Positions 1-6,254 are shown, numbered from the stretch's first letter. The stretch is DNA of 13,938 nt from Planctomycetota bacterium (GCA_016209665.1 JACQVT010000713.1:1-13938); one strand, 5' to 3'. Made by a program: numbers and translations. Notes: a model not told the origin generated them from the letters alone.

Positions 1-746
1 CAGCCCACCCACAGCAGCGATGCTCCGATGACGGTGAAGGGCAGGTTGTGCGGCGGCATCGGCTCATGGCCGTAGCCGAATCGCCTGCCCAGGTAAATCG
101 CCGTCACCAGGGCCGAGATGCCGCTCGAAATGTGCACCACCGTCCCGCCGGCGAAGTCCAGGGCGCCCATCTGACCGATCCAGCCCCCGCCCCACACCCA
201 GTGACACAGCGGAGCGTAGATCAACGTGGACCACAACAGCATGAACAGCGCGAACGCCGGGAACCGCATCCGCTCCGCGAAGGTGCCCGAGATCAGGGCC
301 GGGGTGATGATCGCGAACGTCGCCTGGTACATGACGAACAGCATGGTGGGGATCGATGTGTTGGGCGCAAGCGACCCCAGAATGCTCTTGCCCGATGGGA
401 ATCCCAGACCCCACAGGCTCAGGTTGCCCACCCACTTGCCGCCGCCCGAGAACGCCAGCGAGTAGCTGAACAGCACCCAGGTCACGCTGATCAGGGCGGC
501 GCAGAACAGGCTGTGCATCAGCGTGGAGAGGACGTTCTTGGATCGCACGAGCCCGCCGTAGAAGAGCGCGAGCCCCGGGATGGTCATCATGAGCACCAGG
601 GCGCTGCTGGTGAGCATCCACGCCGTGTCGCCCGTGTCCGCCGTCGGCGTCTCCGCCGGGGCGTCGGCGGCCAGCGTGACCTGCACGCCGGCGATGAGCA
701 GCCAACCCACCGCCAGGCCGCACCCAACAAACCGTGCTCTTCGCAT
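1..746 (-). CDS. amt: Ammonium transporter (Amt/MEP family), N-terminal part, runs off left edge
   Basis: This is an inner-membrane channel for ammonium/ammonia uptake. The reverse strand reads open from an ATG at 746 to the window edge (248 complete codons). Residues 1-27 form a signal peptide (MRRA, then a hydrophobic stretch ending VTLAA), followed by a short Thr/Asp/Pro-rich linker and the Amt core. Visible signatures are the start of the core (PGLALFYGGLVRSKN, about 57-71), the AERMRF loop, CHWVWGGGW with the pore-lining Trp (about 181-189) and DFAGGTVVHISSG (197-209), whose His205 matches the first of the twin pore histidines. The second half, with the other pore His, lies outside the window. 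Two adjacent ATGs (749 and 746) exist. GGGAAGG lies 7 bp before the second and 4 bp before the first, so 746 is preferred. Amt genes often sit beside a PII gene; if so here, it is beyond the left edge. The family call is nearly certain. Confidence 0.95.
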   Translation of the reverse strand, partial: MRRARFVGCGLAVGWLLIAGVQVTLAADAPAETPTADTGDTAWMLTSSALVLMMTIPGLALFYGGLVRSKNVLSTLMHSLFCAALISVTWVLFSYSLAFSGGGKWVGNLSLWGLGFPSGKSILGSLAPNTSIPTMLFVMYQATFAIITPALISGTFAERMRFPAFALFMLLWSTLIYAPLCHWVWGGGWIGQMGALDFAGGTVVHISSGISALVTAIYLGRRFGYGHEPMPPHNLPFTVIGASLLWVG

Positions 747-1145
747 CATGTCACCTTCCCTCGAAACCGTTCCGGCCAACACAAGACCGCCGTCCACGAA
801 ACCGCGCTTCGCGGAACCTGCCCAGCACGGAGCCACGCCACTCGTTCAGATTGCCAACCGCCCTGTTCGAGCCAACGCCAAGACCCGTCATGGACCGGCC
901 CGCTGCGCCCGTGAGGGGCCTTCAACCCGTCGGCCTCTCGGGCTTTGGAATGGCCGGTGAGGGACGATCCGCCAATGGAGCGCAACGATGCCGAACGCAA
1001 CGTCCAACCGAAGTGATGCGCCGCCGGCCATGTCGTCGGGGGCGGCTCCCGCCCGTCAAGGTCAGGCTCCCTTGCCTTCAGGTCCCAAGCGATACCACGT
1101 CCACGCCACCGAATAGTGTGGGCATGGCATGATGCAGTTTACTAA

Positions 1146-1161
1146 TGCACGTGGCGTGCCG
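1146..1161 (-). promoter_or_regulatory. Candidate sigma-54 (RpoN) -24/-12 promoter facing amt
   Basis: On the minus strand this reads CGGCACGCCACGTGCA. Against the RpoN consensus TGGCACG-N4-TTGCA it keeps GGCACG and TGCA with the correct 12-bp step from GG to GC; the two mismatches are the first T of each half. Sigma-54 promoters are typical of ammonium transporter genes. A drawback is the distance: transcription would begin near 1135, leaving a leader of roughly 390 nt before the amt start. A motif this short can occur by chance. Confidence 0.35.
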
Positions 1162-1281
1162 ACCAGGGTGTCGCGCTGGAACCCGCCTGCGGACGACGGC
1201 AGGCACGCTGGAGGGATCGGTTCGGCCGTTTGGCCTGCCTAAGAAGGTAGCGGGTGACTCCAACGTGCCCACGAAACCGGC

Positions 1282-1338
1282 AGCCGGCGGTGGCGGCTTT
1301 CCGTGTGGGGTTGCCGGCCCCGCTGGTCGCCGCCGGCT
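1282..1338. repeat. Large GC hairpin in the intergenic stretch
   Basis: The arms AGCCGGCGG (1282-1290) and CCGCCGGCT (1330-1338) are perfectly complementary over 9 bp. An inner GGGG (1307-1310) / CCCC (1318-1321) pair could stack further. No T-run follows on either strand, so a classical intrinsic terminator is not supported. It lies 3' of the HAD-like gene and could be a dispersed palindromic repeat or a structured 3' end. Confidence 0.5.
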
Positions 1339-1418
1339 TGTTGGTCGATATCTTAGCCGGATGGCAAGACGGCCTGGAGCCGTCCACGGGCCTGCGGCAA
1401 GCCTGCGGGAGGGCGGCA

Positions 1419-1440
1419 GCCTGCCCACTTCAGGGCAGGC
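1419..1440. repeat. Perfect 8-bp hairpin
   Basis: GCCTGCCC (1419-1426) and GGGCAGGC (1433-1440) form a perfect stem with a 6-nt loop (acttca). It lies about 130 bp beyond the HAD-like stop codon in that gene's direction of transcription. No T-tract follows. It may be a transcript-end structure or a REP-like palindrome. Confidence 0.5.
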
Positions 1441-1566
1441 CAGGAGGCTGGGGCTTGGGGGTTGTGCCGGGCCGGGGTCTCCATCAGCAGACCGGGCGAC
1501 TCGTAGAAGCCAAGCGGAGCCAAGGGCTCGGGAGTCGATTCACGGTGATGAATTTGAGCGTGCTTT

Positions 1567-2226
1567 TCATGGGAGGCCGATACGCTCCAATTCCGGGTCG
1601 TGTCGGGCCAGGGCGTCGGTCAGCGAATCGAGGGAGTCGTAGAAGACATCCACGCCGACCTGCCGCAGTTGCCTGGGGAAGGCGAGGCCGGTCTTGAGGC
1701 CCACGACGCGGCAGCCGGCCTCGTTGGCGGCGTAGGCGAACGCGACGGTGCCGGCGAGGGCCAACGTCCGGGTGGCGCCGCTCAGCTCGCGCAGGGCCGC
1801 AACCCGCCGGTCGGAGTCCGCCGGCAGCACCTGCTTCTTGTCGAAATACATCCAGACCGCCATGCGGTCGAGGGCGGCGTTGAGGGCCTCGCGGTTCGGA
1901 CACAGCGACACCAAATGGCAGGTGCCCATGTCCTTGAGGAGCTTCAGGCTGACGGCGGCGTCGGGCCAGGCCTCGTCCAGCGCGATGAGGTCGGAACTGT
2001 TCCGCCGCTCGTCACGGCGGCGGGTGTATTCAAGCACCTGCGCGGACTTGGCCCGGGGCACCAGCAGCCCGTCGGAGGCCCCCGTGCGGGTCAGCCGCCA
2101 AAACTCTTCCTCGTTCGGTCCCTCCCAGCCGACGGCCTCGATCGCCTCGCGGTGGGCCGCCCAGTATCTCGGGCGAACGTTCGCCAAGGCCCCTTCGTAC
2201 TCGACAATCGTCGTCAGGAAAGCCAT
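1567..2226 (-). CDS. HAD-fold protein with degenerate catalytic motifs (probable pseudoenzyme)
   Basis: A 219-residue protein with the layout of a phosphoglycolate-phosphatase-like HAD hydrolase: an N-terminal beta strand and motif I position, a helical cap, then a C-terminal Rossmann half ending in the usual AxNAGCRVVGLKTG-type stretch. The catalytic residues are missing. Motif I, normally DxDGT, reads VEYEGAL (Glu9 and Glu11 replace both Asp). Motif IV, normally GDxxxD, reads LAGTVAFAYAANEAG (155-170) with no Asp. The motif II Ser survives in LVSLCP (105-110). A Mg-dependent phosphatase would not be expected to work with these changes, so a binding or regulatory role is more likely. The ATG at 2226 is chosen because GGGG lies 6 bp upstream and HAD proteins start close to motif I; an in-frame ATG at 2256 would add 10 residues. 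Fold assignment is fairly sure; function is unknown. Confidence 0.75.
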   Translation of the reverse strand: MAFLTTIVEYEGALANVRPRYWAAHREAIEAVGWEGPNEEEFWRLTRTGASDGLLVPRAKSAQVLEYTRRRDERRNSSDLIALDEAWPDAAVSLKLLKDMGTCHLVSLCPNREALNAALDRMAVWMYFDKKQVLPADSDRRVAALRELSGATRTLALAGTVAFAYAANEAGCRVVGLKTGLAFPRQLRQVGVDVFYDSLDSLTDALARHDPELERIGLP

Positions 2227-2278
2227 GTCAATCCCCATCCCAACCGGGTGTGACATAGGATCGTGGCGGTCGTGTGGT

Positions 2279-2296
2279 CCAGCCGCCCCCGGCTGG
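2279..2296. repeat. 7-bp perfect hairpin in divergent promoter region
   Basis: CCAGCCG (2279-2285) and CGGCTGG (2290-2296) pair perfectly around a CCCC loop. It sits between the divergently transcribed HAD-like gene and murI, 20 bp before a second and stronger hairpin. It could be a protein-binding palindrome or a REP-like unit. Confidence 0.5.
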
Positions 2297-2315
2297 GTTC
2301 ACCGGCCGTCAGAAT

Positions 2316-2337
2316 GCACAGTCGAGGGCGACTGTGC
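2316..2337. repeat. 9-bp perfect hairpin, REP-like palindrome
   Basis: GCACAGTCG (2316-2324) and CGACTGTGC (2329-2337) are perfectly complementary around AGGG, followed by CACA. I associate GCACAG(C/T)CGAGGGCG(A/G)CTGTGCCACA-type sequences with dispersed intergenic repeats of planctomycete genomes, but that is memory, not a search. It lies about 90 bp inside the divergent gap, so an operator role is also possible. Confidence 0.55.
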
Positions 2338-2509
2338 CACAATTTGTTGCCGCGCCCATTCCAACCGTGAATGCCGTTGAGCCTCTTGCCTCGAGGGCGA
2401 AGCGGACCATATCATGGGTCGCCCACTGTGACCACGGAGGTCGTCGGTGGTGGCGGGCGCAGGATCAGGCGGCGCCGCCGTGCCCTACCGATGCTCAAGG
2501 ACGAGTGCG

Positions 2510-3346
2510 ATGAACGATCAACCGATTGCCGTGTTCGATTCCGGGCTGGGCGGTCTGACCGTCGTCCGGGCCCTGCAGCAGCACCTGCCCCACGAAACCC
2601 TGGTCTACTTCGGCGACACCGCCCGGGTGCCCTACGGCACCAAGACGTCCAAGACGGTCTTGCAGTTCGCGGTCCAGAACTGCGACTTCCTGCTGCGGTC
2701 CGAGCCCAAGCTTATCATCGTGGCCTGCAACACCGCCAGCGCTCTGGCCCTGGAGGACCTGATCCCGCGGATGCCGGTGCCGATCCTCGGCGTGGTCAAG
2801 CCGGGAGCGGCCGAGGCGGTCCGGCAGGCCGCTGGCCGGGGCATCGCTGTCCTGGCCACCGAGGCCACCGTTGCCTCCGAAGCCTACCCGCGGGCCATCC
2901 ACGCCCTGGACCCCAACCTGCCCGTCGCGCAGCGCCAGTGCGCCAGCCTCGTCTCGTTGATCGAGGAGGGCCGGTCGTCCGACGACGATATTCTGCGGCG
3001 GTTGCTGGCTGAATACCTGGAGACCGTGCGGCGGCTCGACCCGGCGGTGGTCCTGCTGGGTTGCACGCACTACCCGCTGGTGGCCGACGCGGTGGAGGAT
3101 CTGATGCCGGCGGCCAAGGTCGTCGACTCGGCCGAGGCCACCGCCATGGCCGCCCGGCGCCAGCTCGCCGAGATGGAGGCGTTGTCGCCCGAGACTCACC
3201 GCGGTAAGCTCCACTGCTACGTGAGTGACAATCCGCAGCGCTTCCGCGAGGTGGGCGGGCGGTTCCTCGGCCGACCCATCCGCGAGGTCACCTGGGTCAC
3301 GCCGGAGCAGTTCTTTCATGAGCACACGCTGCACCCCGCGAGTTGA
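2510..3346 (+). CDS. murI: Glutamate racemase
   Basis: A 278-residue cytoplasmic enzyme converting L-glutamate to D-glutamate for peptidoglycan precursors. The family pattern is complete: FDSGLGG with Asp10 (9-15), YFGDTARVPYG (33-43), VACNTAS with catalytic Cys73, the LGVVKPGA segment (93-100) and GCTHYPL with the second catalytic Cys185. Length is normal (about 260-280). The ATG at 2510 fits because AAGGA lies about 7 bp upstream and MNDQPIAVFDSG matches the usual N-terminus. An upstream in-frame start would add 21 unconserved residues. It is transcribed divergently from the HAD-like gene, with 283 bp between them, and a 301-bp repeat-rich gap follows. A functional racemase fits with planctomycetes having peptidoglycan. 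Confidence 0.97.
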   Translation: MNDQPIAVFDSGLGGLTVVRALQQHLPHETLVYFGDTARVPYGTKTSKTVLQFAVQNCDFLLRSEPKLIIVACNTASALALEDLIPRMPVPILGVVKPGAAEAVRQAAGRGIAVLATEATVASEAYPRAIHALDPNLPVAQRQCASLVSLIEEGRSSDDDILRRLLAEYLETVRRLDPAVVLLGCTHYPLVADAVEDLMPAAKVVDSAEATAMAARRQLAEMEALSPETHRGKLHCYVSDNPQRFREVGGRFLGRPIREVTWVTPEQFFHEHTLHPAS

Positions 3347-3395
3347 ACCCGGCCTCGGCGGAACGTCCGCAGTGCGGGCTGCGCCCGCAACCAAA

Positions 3396-3427
3396 GGACG
3401 CGGGGACGCGGGGACGCGGAGACGCGG
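3396..3427. repeat. Tandem repeat, 4 x 8 bp (ggacgcgg)
   Basis: Three exact ggacgcgg units (3396-3403, 3404-3411, 3412-3419) are followed by a variant agacgcgg (3420-3427). The array is non-coding and lies about 50 bp after the murI stop. It is a candidate variable-number repeat. Confidence 0.85.
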
Positions 3428-3450
3428 CGAAAGGCAGCGACGATCTGAGA

Positions 3451-3597
3451 GCGTGTGTGAGAAGCCCTTTCCGAACCGCGCCCGTCAGGTCGCAGACTCG
3501 ACTTGGCGAGAAGCGGACTGCGGCGAACAACGCCCGGAGGGCAGAATTCCGCTCCCTCACGGTCGCGGTTCTGACAAGCCTGGGGCTTCTCACGCGC
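3451..3597. repeat. Long imperfect inverted repeat, about 40-bp arms
   Basis: The left arm (3451-3489) runs gtgagaagccc, then ccgaaccgcgcccgtcagg. The right arm (3555-3597) runs cctcacggtcgcggttctgac, then gggcttctcac. GTGAGAAGCCC/GGGCTTCTCAC is perfect over 11 bp, and the inner block matches at 16 of 19 positions. The order of blocks is kept, with a few extra bases in the right arm. The roughly 65-bp interior has no coding content. This resembles a non-autonomous palindromic element or a large REP-type unit rather than a terminator. Confidence 0.7.
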
Positions 3598-3647
3598 CCT
3601 TTAAGGAATCTGTGCGCCGAGCAAGCATTCTGAGGGATAGCTGTACC

Positions 3648-4445
3648 GTGTGGCCCGCGACGACCTCTCTCGCTCTGCTGGCGGTGAGTCTCGCCCTGGC
3701 GGTGGGGTGTTCGGACGCGGAGAAGCGCAAGTGGAAACGGCGGACGGCCGAGCAGAACTACGCCGCCGCGCTGGACGCCGGGAACGCCGACATCCGCCGC
3801 GACGCGGTTGTCCGCATCGGTGAGGCCGGCTACTACGCGAGCGACGAGGCCTACGCCGTGCTGGACGCGGCGGCCCGCACGGACCCCGCGCCGCAAGTGC
3901 GCTGCATCGCCATTCGCACTCTGGGCCGCTACGGCGATGAACGGCCGGTCCGCACCATGCTGACGATCCTGATGAGCGCTGGTCCCGGCGGCGAGGCCCT
4001 GGCGCCCACCGACGACGTGAGGTGGGAGGCCGCCCGGGCCCTGCTGGAGCTGCACCGCGGCGGCAGGCTGACCGCCCAGGAGCAGGACAGCGCTTGTGGC
4101 CTGTACCTCCAGTTCCTGCGCGAGGACCGCAGCCGAAACGTCCGCATCGTCGCCACGCAGGCCCTGGGTGCGTTCAAGGAGAGGCGGGTGCTTGCACCGC
4201 TGATCGGCGCCTTGCGCAACGAGGACTTCATGATCGCCGACACCGCGGAGCGGTCGCTGATGGCCCTGACCGGCACCACGCACGACTACGACGCCGACGC
4301 CTGGACGAAATGGCTCGAGGCGACGGCCGACCCGTTCGCCCACGCCGGCGAACCGGTGGCCACGACGCAGCCCGCGGGTCCCAGTTGGTGGGACCAGCAG
4401 CAGCGCCTGTGGCGCAAGACGTTCAAGCTCGGCGGCGTGGATTAG
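3648..4445 (+). CDS. HEAT-repeat lipoprotein
   Basis: A 265-residue predicted lipoprotein. The N-terminus MWPATTSLALLAVSLALAVGC is a type II signal peptide with lipid-attached Cys21. It is followed by a charged stretch (EKRKWKRR) and a series of helical HEAT/PBS-lyase-like repeats, e.g. DIRRDAVVRIGEAG (48-61), PQVRCIAIRTLGRYGDERPV (82-101), DVRWEAARALLEL (113-125) and RNVRIVATQALGAFKERRVLAPLIGAL (153-179). The C-terminus carries a Trp-rich tail (WTKWLEA, WWDQQQRLWRK). HEAT repeats are protein-interaction scaffolds, so the likely role is envelope-associated binding; no catalytic motif is visible. The start is GTG at 3648, with GAGGGA 10 bp upstream; it is the only start giving a proper signal peptide. 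The frame stays open far upstream into murI, but that part is not protein-like. A hairpin and the thiamine gene follow within 80 bp in the same direction. Confidence 0.85.
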   Translation: MWPATTSLALLAVSLALAVGCSDAEKRKWKRRTAEQNYAAALDAGNADIRRDAVVRIGEAGYYASDEAYAVLDAAARTDPAPQVRCIAIRTLGRYGDERPVRTMLTILMSAGPGGEALAPTDDVRWEAARALLELHRGGRLTAQEQDSACGLYLQFLREDRSRNVRIVATQALGAFKERRVLAPLIGALRNEDFMIADTAERSLMALTGTTHDYDADAWTKWLEATADPFAHAGEPVATTQPAGPSWWDQQQRLWRKTFKLGGVD

Positions 4446-4469
4446 CGTGCGTCCTAGAATGATGGGAAT

Positions 4470-4490
4470 GGACCGGCTGGAAGCCGGTCC
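4470..4490. repeat. 9-bp perfect hairpin between HEAT and thiamine genes
   Basis: GGACCGGCT (4470-4478) and AGCCGGTCC (4482-4490) pair perfectly around GGA, followed by CACACGG. There is no T-run, so an intrinsic terminator is unlikely. It resembles the GGACCGGCTTCCAGCCGGTCC-type intergenic repeats I associate with planctomycete genomes. If transcribed, it would fold in the 77-nt leader between the two genes. Confidence 0.6.
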
Positions 4491-4522
4491 CACACGGCTT
4501 TGGCTACGCAGTCAGTACTCCC

Positions 4523-5572
4523 ATGGAAGAATCGGTTGCCCGAATCCTGGATGCGAACTTCAACCGGGCCCGCGAGGCCCTGCGGGTGGTCGAGGATTAC
4601 GCCCGGTTCGTTCAGGATGACCCCGTCGGCTGCGAGTTGCTCAAGCTTCTGCGGCACGATTTCGCCGGCTGCATGAGGAGGCTGCCGGGCGACGAGCTGC
4701 TGGCCGCCCGCCACACGCCGGGCGACGTTGGTACGACCCTCTTCACCGCTGGCGAGCAGTTCCGGGCCGATGCTCGAGACGTGTGTACTGCCGCCACTAA
4801 ACGGCTGGTCGAGGCCCTCCGCACGATTGAGGAGTACGGCAAGACCGTCGATCCCGACTTTGCCGCCGGGATCGAGGCCCTGCGCTACCGGGCCTACGAC
4901 ATCGAGCAGCGGGTACTGCTCCGCGGCGATCGGTCGGGCCGGTTCGCCCGCGTGCGGCTGTACGTCCTGGTCACGCAGGCCCTGTGCCGGGGCGACTGGC
5001 TGGCCACCGCCGGGGCCGCCATCGCCGGCGGGGCCGACTGCATTCAACTCCGCGAGAAGTCGCTCGACGACGCGGAGCTGCTGCGCCGGGCCCGCCGGCT
5101 CGGCGAATTGTGCCGGCACCAGGGCGTCCTGTTCATCCTCAACGATCGGCCCGACCTGGCCCGGCTCGCGGATGCCGACGGCGTCCACCTGGGCCAGACC
5201 GACATGCCGGTGGCCGAGGCCCGCCGCGTCCTCGGCCCCGACCGGCTCATCGGCATCAGCACGCACAACGAGCAGCAGTTCAAGACCGCACTGGCGGCGG
5301 GACCTGACTACATCGCGGTCGGCCCCATGTTCCCTTCCCCGACCAAACCCCAGGACCAGGTTCCCGGCCCGGATCTGCTCGCCTTGGCCGTGCGGTTGAC
5401 CGACACGCCCATCGTGCCCATCGGTGGAATCACACCCGAGAGCGCGGGTATATTGAAGCAGGCGGGAGCCCGCGGCGTGTGCGTCTGTTCGGCCGTCATC
5501 TGTGCGGACGACGTGACCGAGGCGGCGCGGCGGTTCGTCTCGCCCGCCGATGGAGCCGCTGAACCCGCATGA
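4523..5572 (+). CDS. thiE: ThiD2-ThiE fusion: HMP-phosphate kinase domain plus thiamine-phosphate synthase
   Basis: A 349-residue cytoplasmic bifunctional enzyme of thiamine synthesis. Residues 1-135 match the ThiD2 family (ILDANFNRAREALRVVEDYARF; GDVGTT; RLVEALRTIEEYGK; ALRYRAYDIEQ), known as an HMP-phosphate kinase domain often fused to ThiE. Residues about 143-340 are a TIM-barrel ThiE that joins HMP-pyrophosphate to thiazole phosphate. Motifs seen are QLREK (175-179), ND (207-208), DGVHLGQTD (219-227), GISTH (244-248), GPMFPSPTK (267-275) and GGIT (301-304). All key ThiE motifs are present, so both activities are likely. The N-terminus MEESVARILDANFNR fits the family at this ATG, though no clear ribosome binding site precedes it. 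No TPP riboswitch is recognisable in the leader. The stop codon overlaps the next gene's start (ATGA). Confidence 0.93.
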   Translation: MEESVARILDANFNRAREALRVVEDYARFVQDDPVGCELLKLLRHDFAGCMRRLPGDELLAARHTPGDVGTTLFTAGEQFRADARDVCTAATKRLVEALRTIEEYGKTVDPDFAAGIEALRYRAYDIEQRVLLRGDRSGRFARVRLYVLVTQALCRGDWLATAGAAIAGGADCIQLREKSLDDAELLRRARRLGELCRHQGVLFILNDRPDLARLADADGVHLGQTDMPVAEARRVLGPDRLIGISTHNEQQFKTALAAGPDYIAVGPMFPSPTKPQDQVPGPDLLALAVRLTDTPIVPIGGITPESAGILKQAGARGVCVCSAVICADDVTEAARRFVSPADGAAEPA

Positions 5573-6054
5573 GCATGACCTGGGATGATCTGGACCGCCT
5601 TCGTCCCGCCAACGAATGGCGTCTGCCCCTGCCGCCCACCTGCAAGAAGTGCTCGTACAACCTGACCGGCCTGCCCGAGGAGCGCTGCCCGGAGTGCGGC
5701 ACGCCGTTCACCTGGCGCGAGGTCCGCAAGCGCGTCGCCCGCGTGTGGGGCCTCACCCTGCGGCTGCGTTACGCGAACGAGGACGCTCGGACCGGGCTCA
5801 TCATGGCGTTGTCCGGTTGGTTCTCGATCGGCTTCGGCCATCTCGTGGGCGGCGGCTTCATCCTGGGGATTATGAAAATCATCGCGTTCCTGGCCGGGCT
5901 GATGGCCGTCATCCTCGGCTCGCAGGTGCTCAATGTCCGCCGGGTGCCTGCCTGGGCCCGCGTTTACATCTGCAAGCCGCCGCCCAGCATGACCCTCGGC
6001 GTGGTCACGATCGTCCTGGCCCTGTCTCTGTTCTTCGGTGCGCTCATCTTTTGA
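5569..6054 (+). CDS. Zinc-ribbon membrane protein, unknown function
   Basis: A 161-residue protein with an N-terminal cytoplasmic zinc ribbon, Cys25-x2-Cys28 and Cys40-x2-Cys43, in the context CKKCSYNLTGL...RCPECG. This form is very common in planctomycetes. It is followed by about three membrane spans (about 76-96, 98-120 and 141-161), the last ending at the C-terminus. No enzymatic motif is seen. Its ATG overlaps the stop of the thiamine gene (ATGA at 5569-5572), so translation is probably coupled; whether the two proteins share a pathway is unknown. The stop codon lies only about 4 bp from the edge of a transposase remnant on the other strand, so the natural 3' flank may have been replaced by that insertion. 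The final hydrophobic span ends cleanly, giving no evidence of truncation. Confidence 0.8.
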   Translation: MSMTWDDLDRLRPANEWRLPLPPTCKKCSYNLTGLPEERCPECGTPFTWREVRKRVARVWGLTLRLRYANEDARTGLIMALSGWFSIGFGHLVGGGFILGIMKIIAFLAGLMAVILGSQVLNVRRVPAWARVYICKPPPSMTLGVVTIVLALSLFFGALIF

Positions 6055-6057
6055 CGC

Positions 6058-6206
6058 TCGCGGCCAGAGCACCACATGCCAGTGGTTGGGCGTGAGCCAG
6101 CAGGCCAGTAGGCGAATCGGGCAACGGCGATGGGCTTCGACAAGCACTCGCTCGAAAGCGTCGTAGTCTTCGGGCTTCGGTGGCGGAAGCTGAATGCGAA
6201 AATGAG
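6058..6206 (-). pseudogene. Remnant of a REP-associated tyrosine transposase (RAYT, Y1_Tnp/HUH family)
   Basis: On the minus strand, from about 6203 to 6058, the translation contains KPEDYDAFERVLVEAHRR, CPIRLLACWLTPNHWHV and VLWPR. This matches the central part of RAYT proteins, including the HUH motif (HWH) that binds the metal ion for single-strand cleavage. The usual N-terminus and everything after the LWPR, including the catalytic Tyr helix, are absent; homology stops a few bases from the zinc-ribbon gene's stop codon. Full RAYTs are about 150-250 residues; about 48 remain, so this is a fossil without activity. The remaining segment has no frameshift or stop, suggesting the truncation came from deletion rather than slow decay. 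Confidence 0.8.
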
Positions 6207-6254
6207 CTGCGTCCCCTTAGTTTGCCTCAAAGACCCAAACCCCAAAGGACGCAG
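6207..6254. repeat. Imperfect palindrome (REP-like) beside the RAYT remnant
   Basis: CTGCGTCC (6207-6214) pairs with GGACGCAG (6247-6254), and inside it GTTTG (6220-6224) pairs with CAAAC (6236-6240). The left arm directly abuts the upstream end of the transposase remnant. RAYT genes are commonly flanked by the REP palindromes they act on, so this is probably the partner REP of this gene. The link is an inference from position. Confidence 0.6.

Larger units (their letters stand above)
750..1566. other. Long gene-free stretch between the HAD-like gene and amt
   Basis: Over 800 bp lie between the amt start and the HAD-like stop, both on the minus strand. No open frame here shows a recognisable domain or protein-like composition. 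Those present are Arg/Pro/Gly-rich high-GC shadows. I see no tRNA, rRNA or recognisable riboswitch. The stretch holds a sigma-54-like site (1146-1161) and two strong hairpins (1282-1338 and 1419-1440), listed separately. There is also a direct repeat gcctgcgg at 1390-1397 and 1401-1408. The part nearest amt would serve as its leader and promoter region. The right half is the 3' flank of the HAD-like gene. Confidence 0.6.
3347..3647. other. Repeat-rich gap between murI and the HEAT lipoprotein gene
   Basis: No gene is supported here, although frames remain open because of composition. Just after murI there is a short perfect stem, GCGGGC-TGC-GCCCGC (3374-3388). Then come four 8-bp tandem units (3396-3427) and a long imperfect inverted repeat (3451-3597). 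GAGGGA at 3632-3637 is the probable ribosome binding site of the next gene. Confidence 0.6.

Noticed and set aside
746..1000. 84-codon minus-strand frame and other small frames in the 750-1566 gap
   Set aside because: No start with good ribosome binding site, no recognisable family such as PII, and Arg/Ser/Trp-rich composition.
1282..1440. Intrinsic terminator of the HAD-like gene
   Set aside because: The stems are strong, but no T-run follows on the relevant strand, so only hairpins are reported.
3446..3489. TPP riboswitch (CTGAGA present at 3445-3450)
   Set aside because: The rest of the thi-box core is absent, and the site lies before the HEAT gene over 1 kb from the thiamine gene. The leader at 4446-4522 has no thi-box either.
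3297..4493. 398-codon antisense frame opposite the HEAT lipoprotein, with similar ones opposite murI and the thiamine gene
   Set aside because: Shadow of the coding strand; the plus strand carries signal peptide, HEAT repeats and enzyme motifs, the antisense none.
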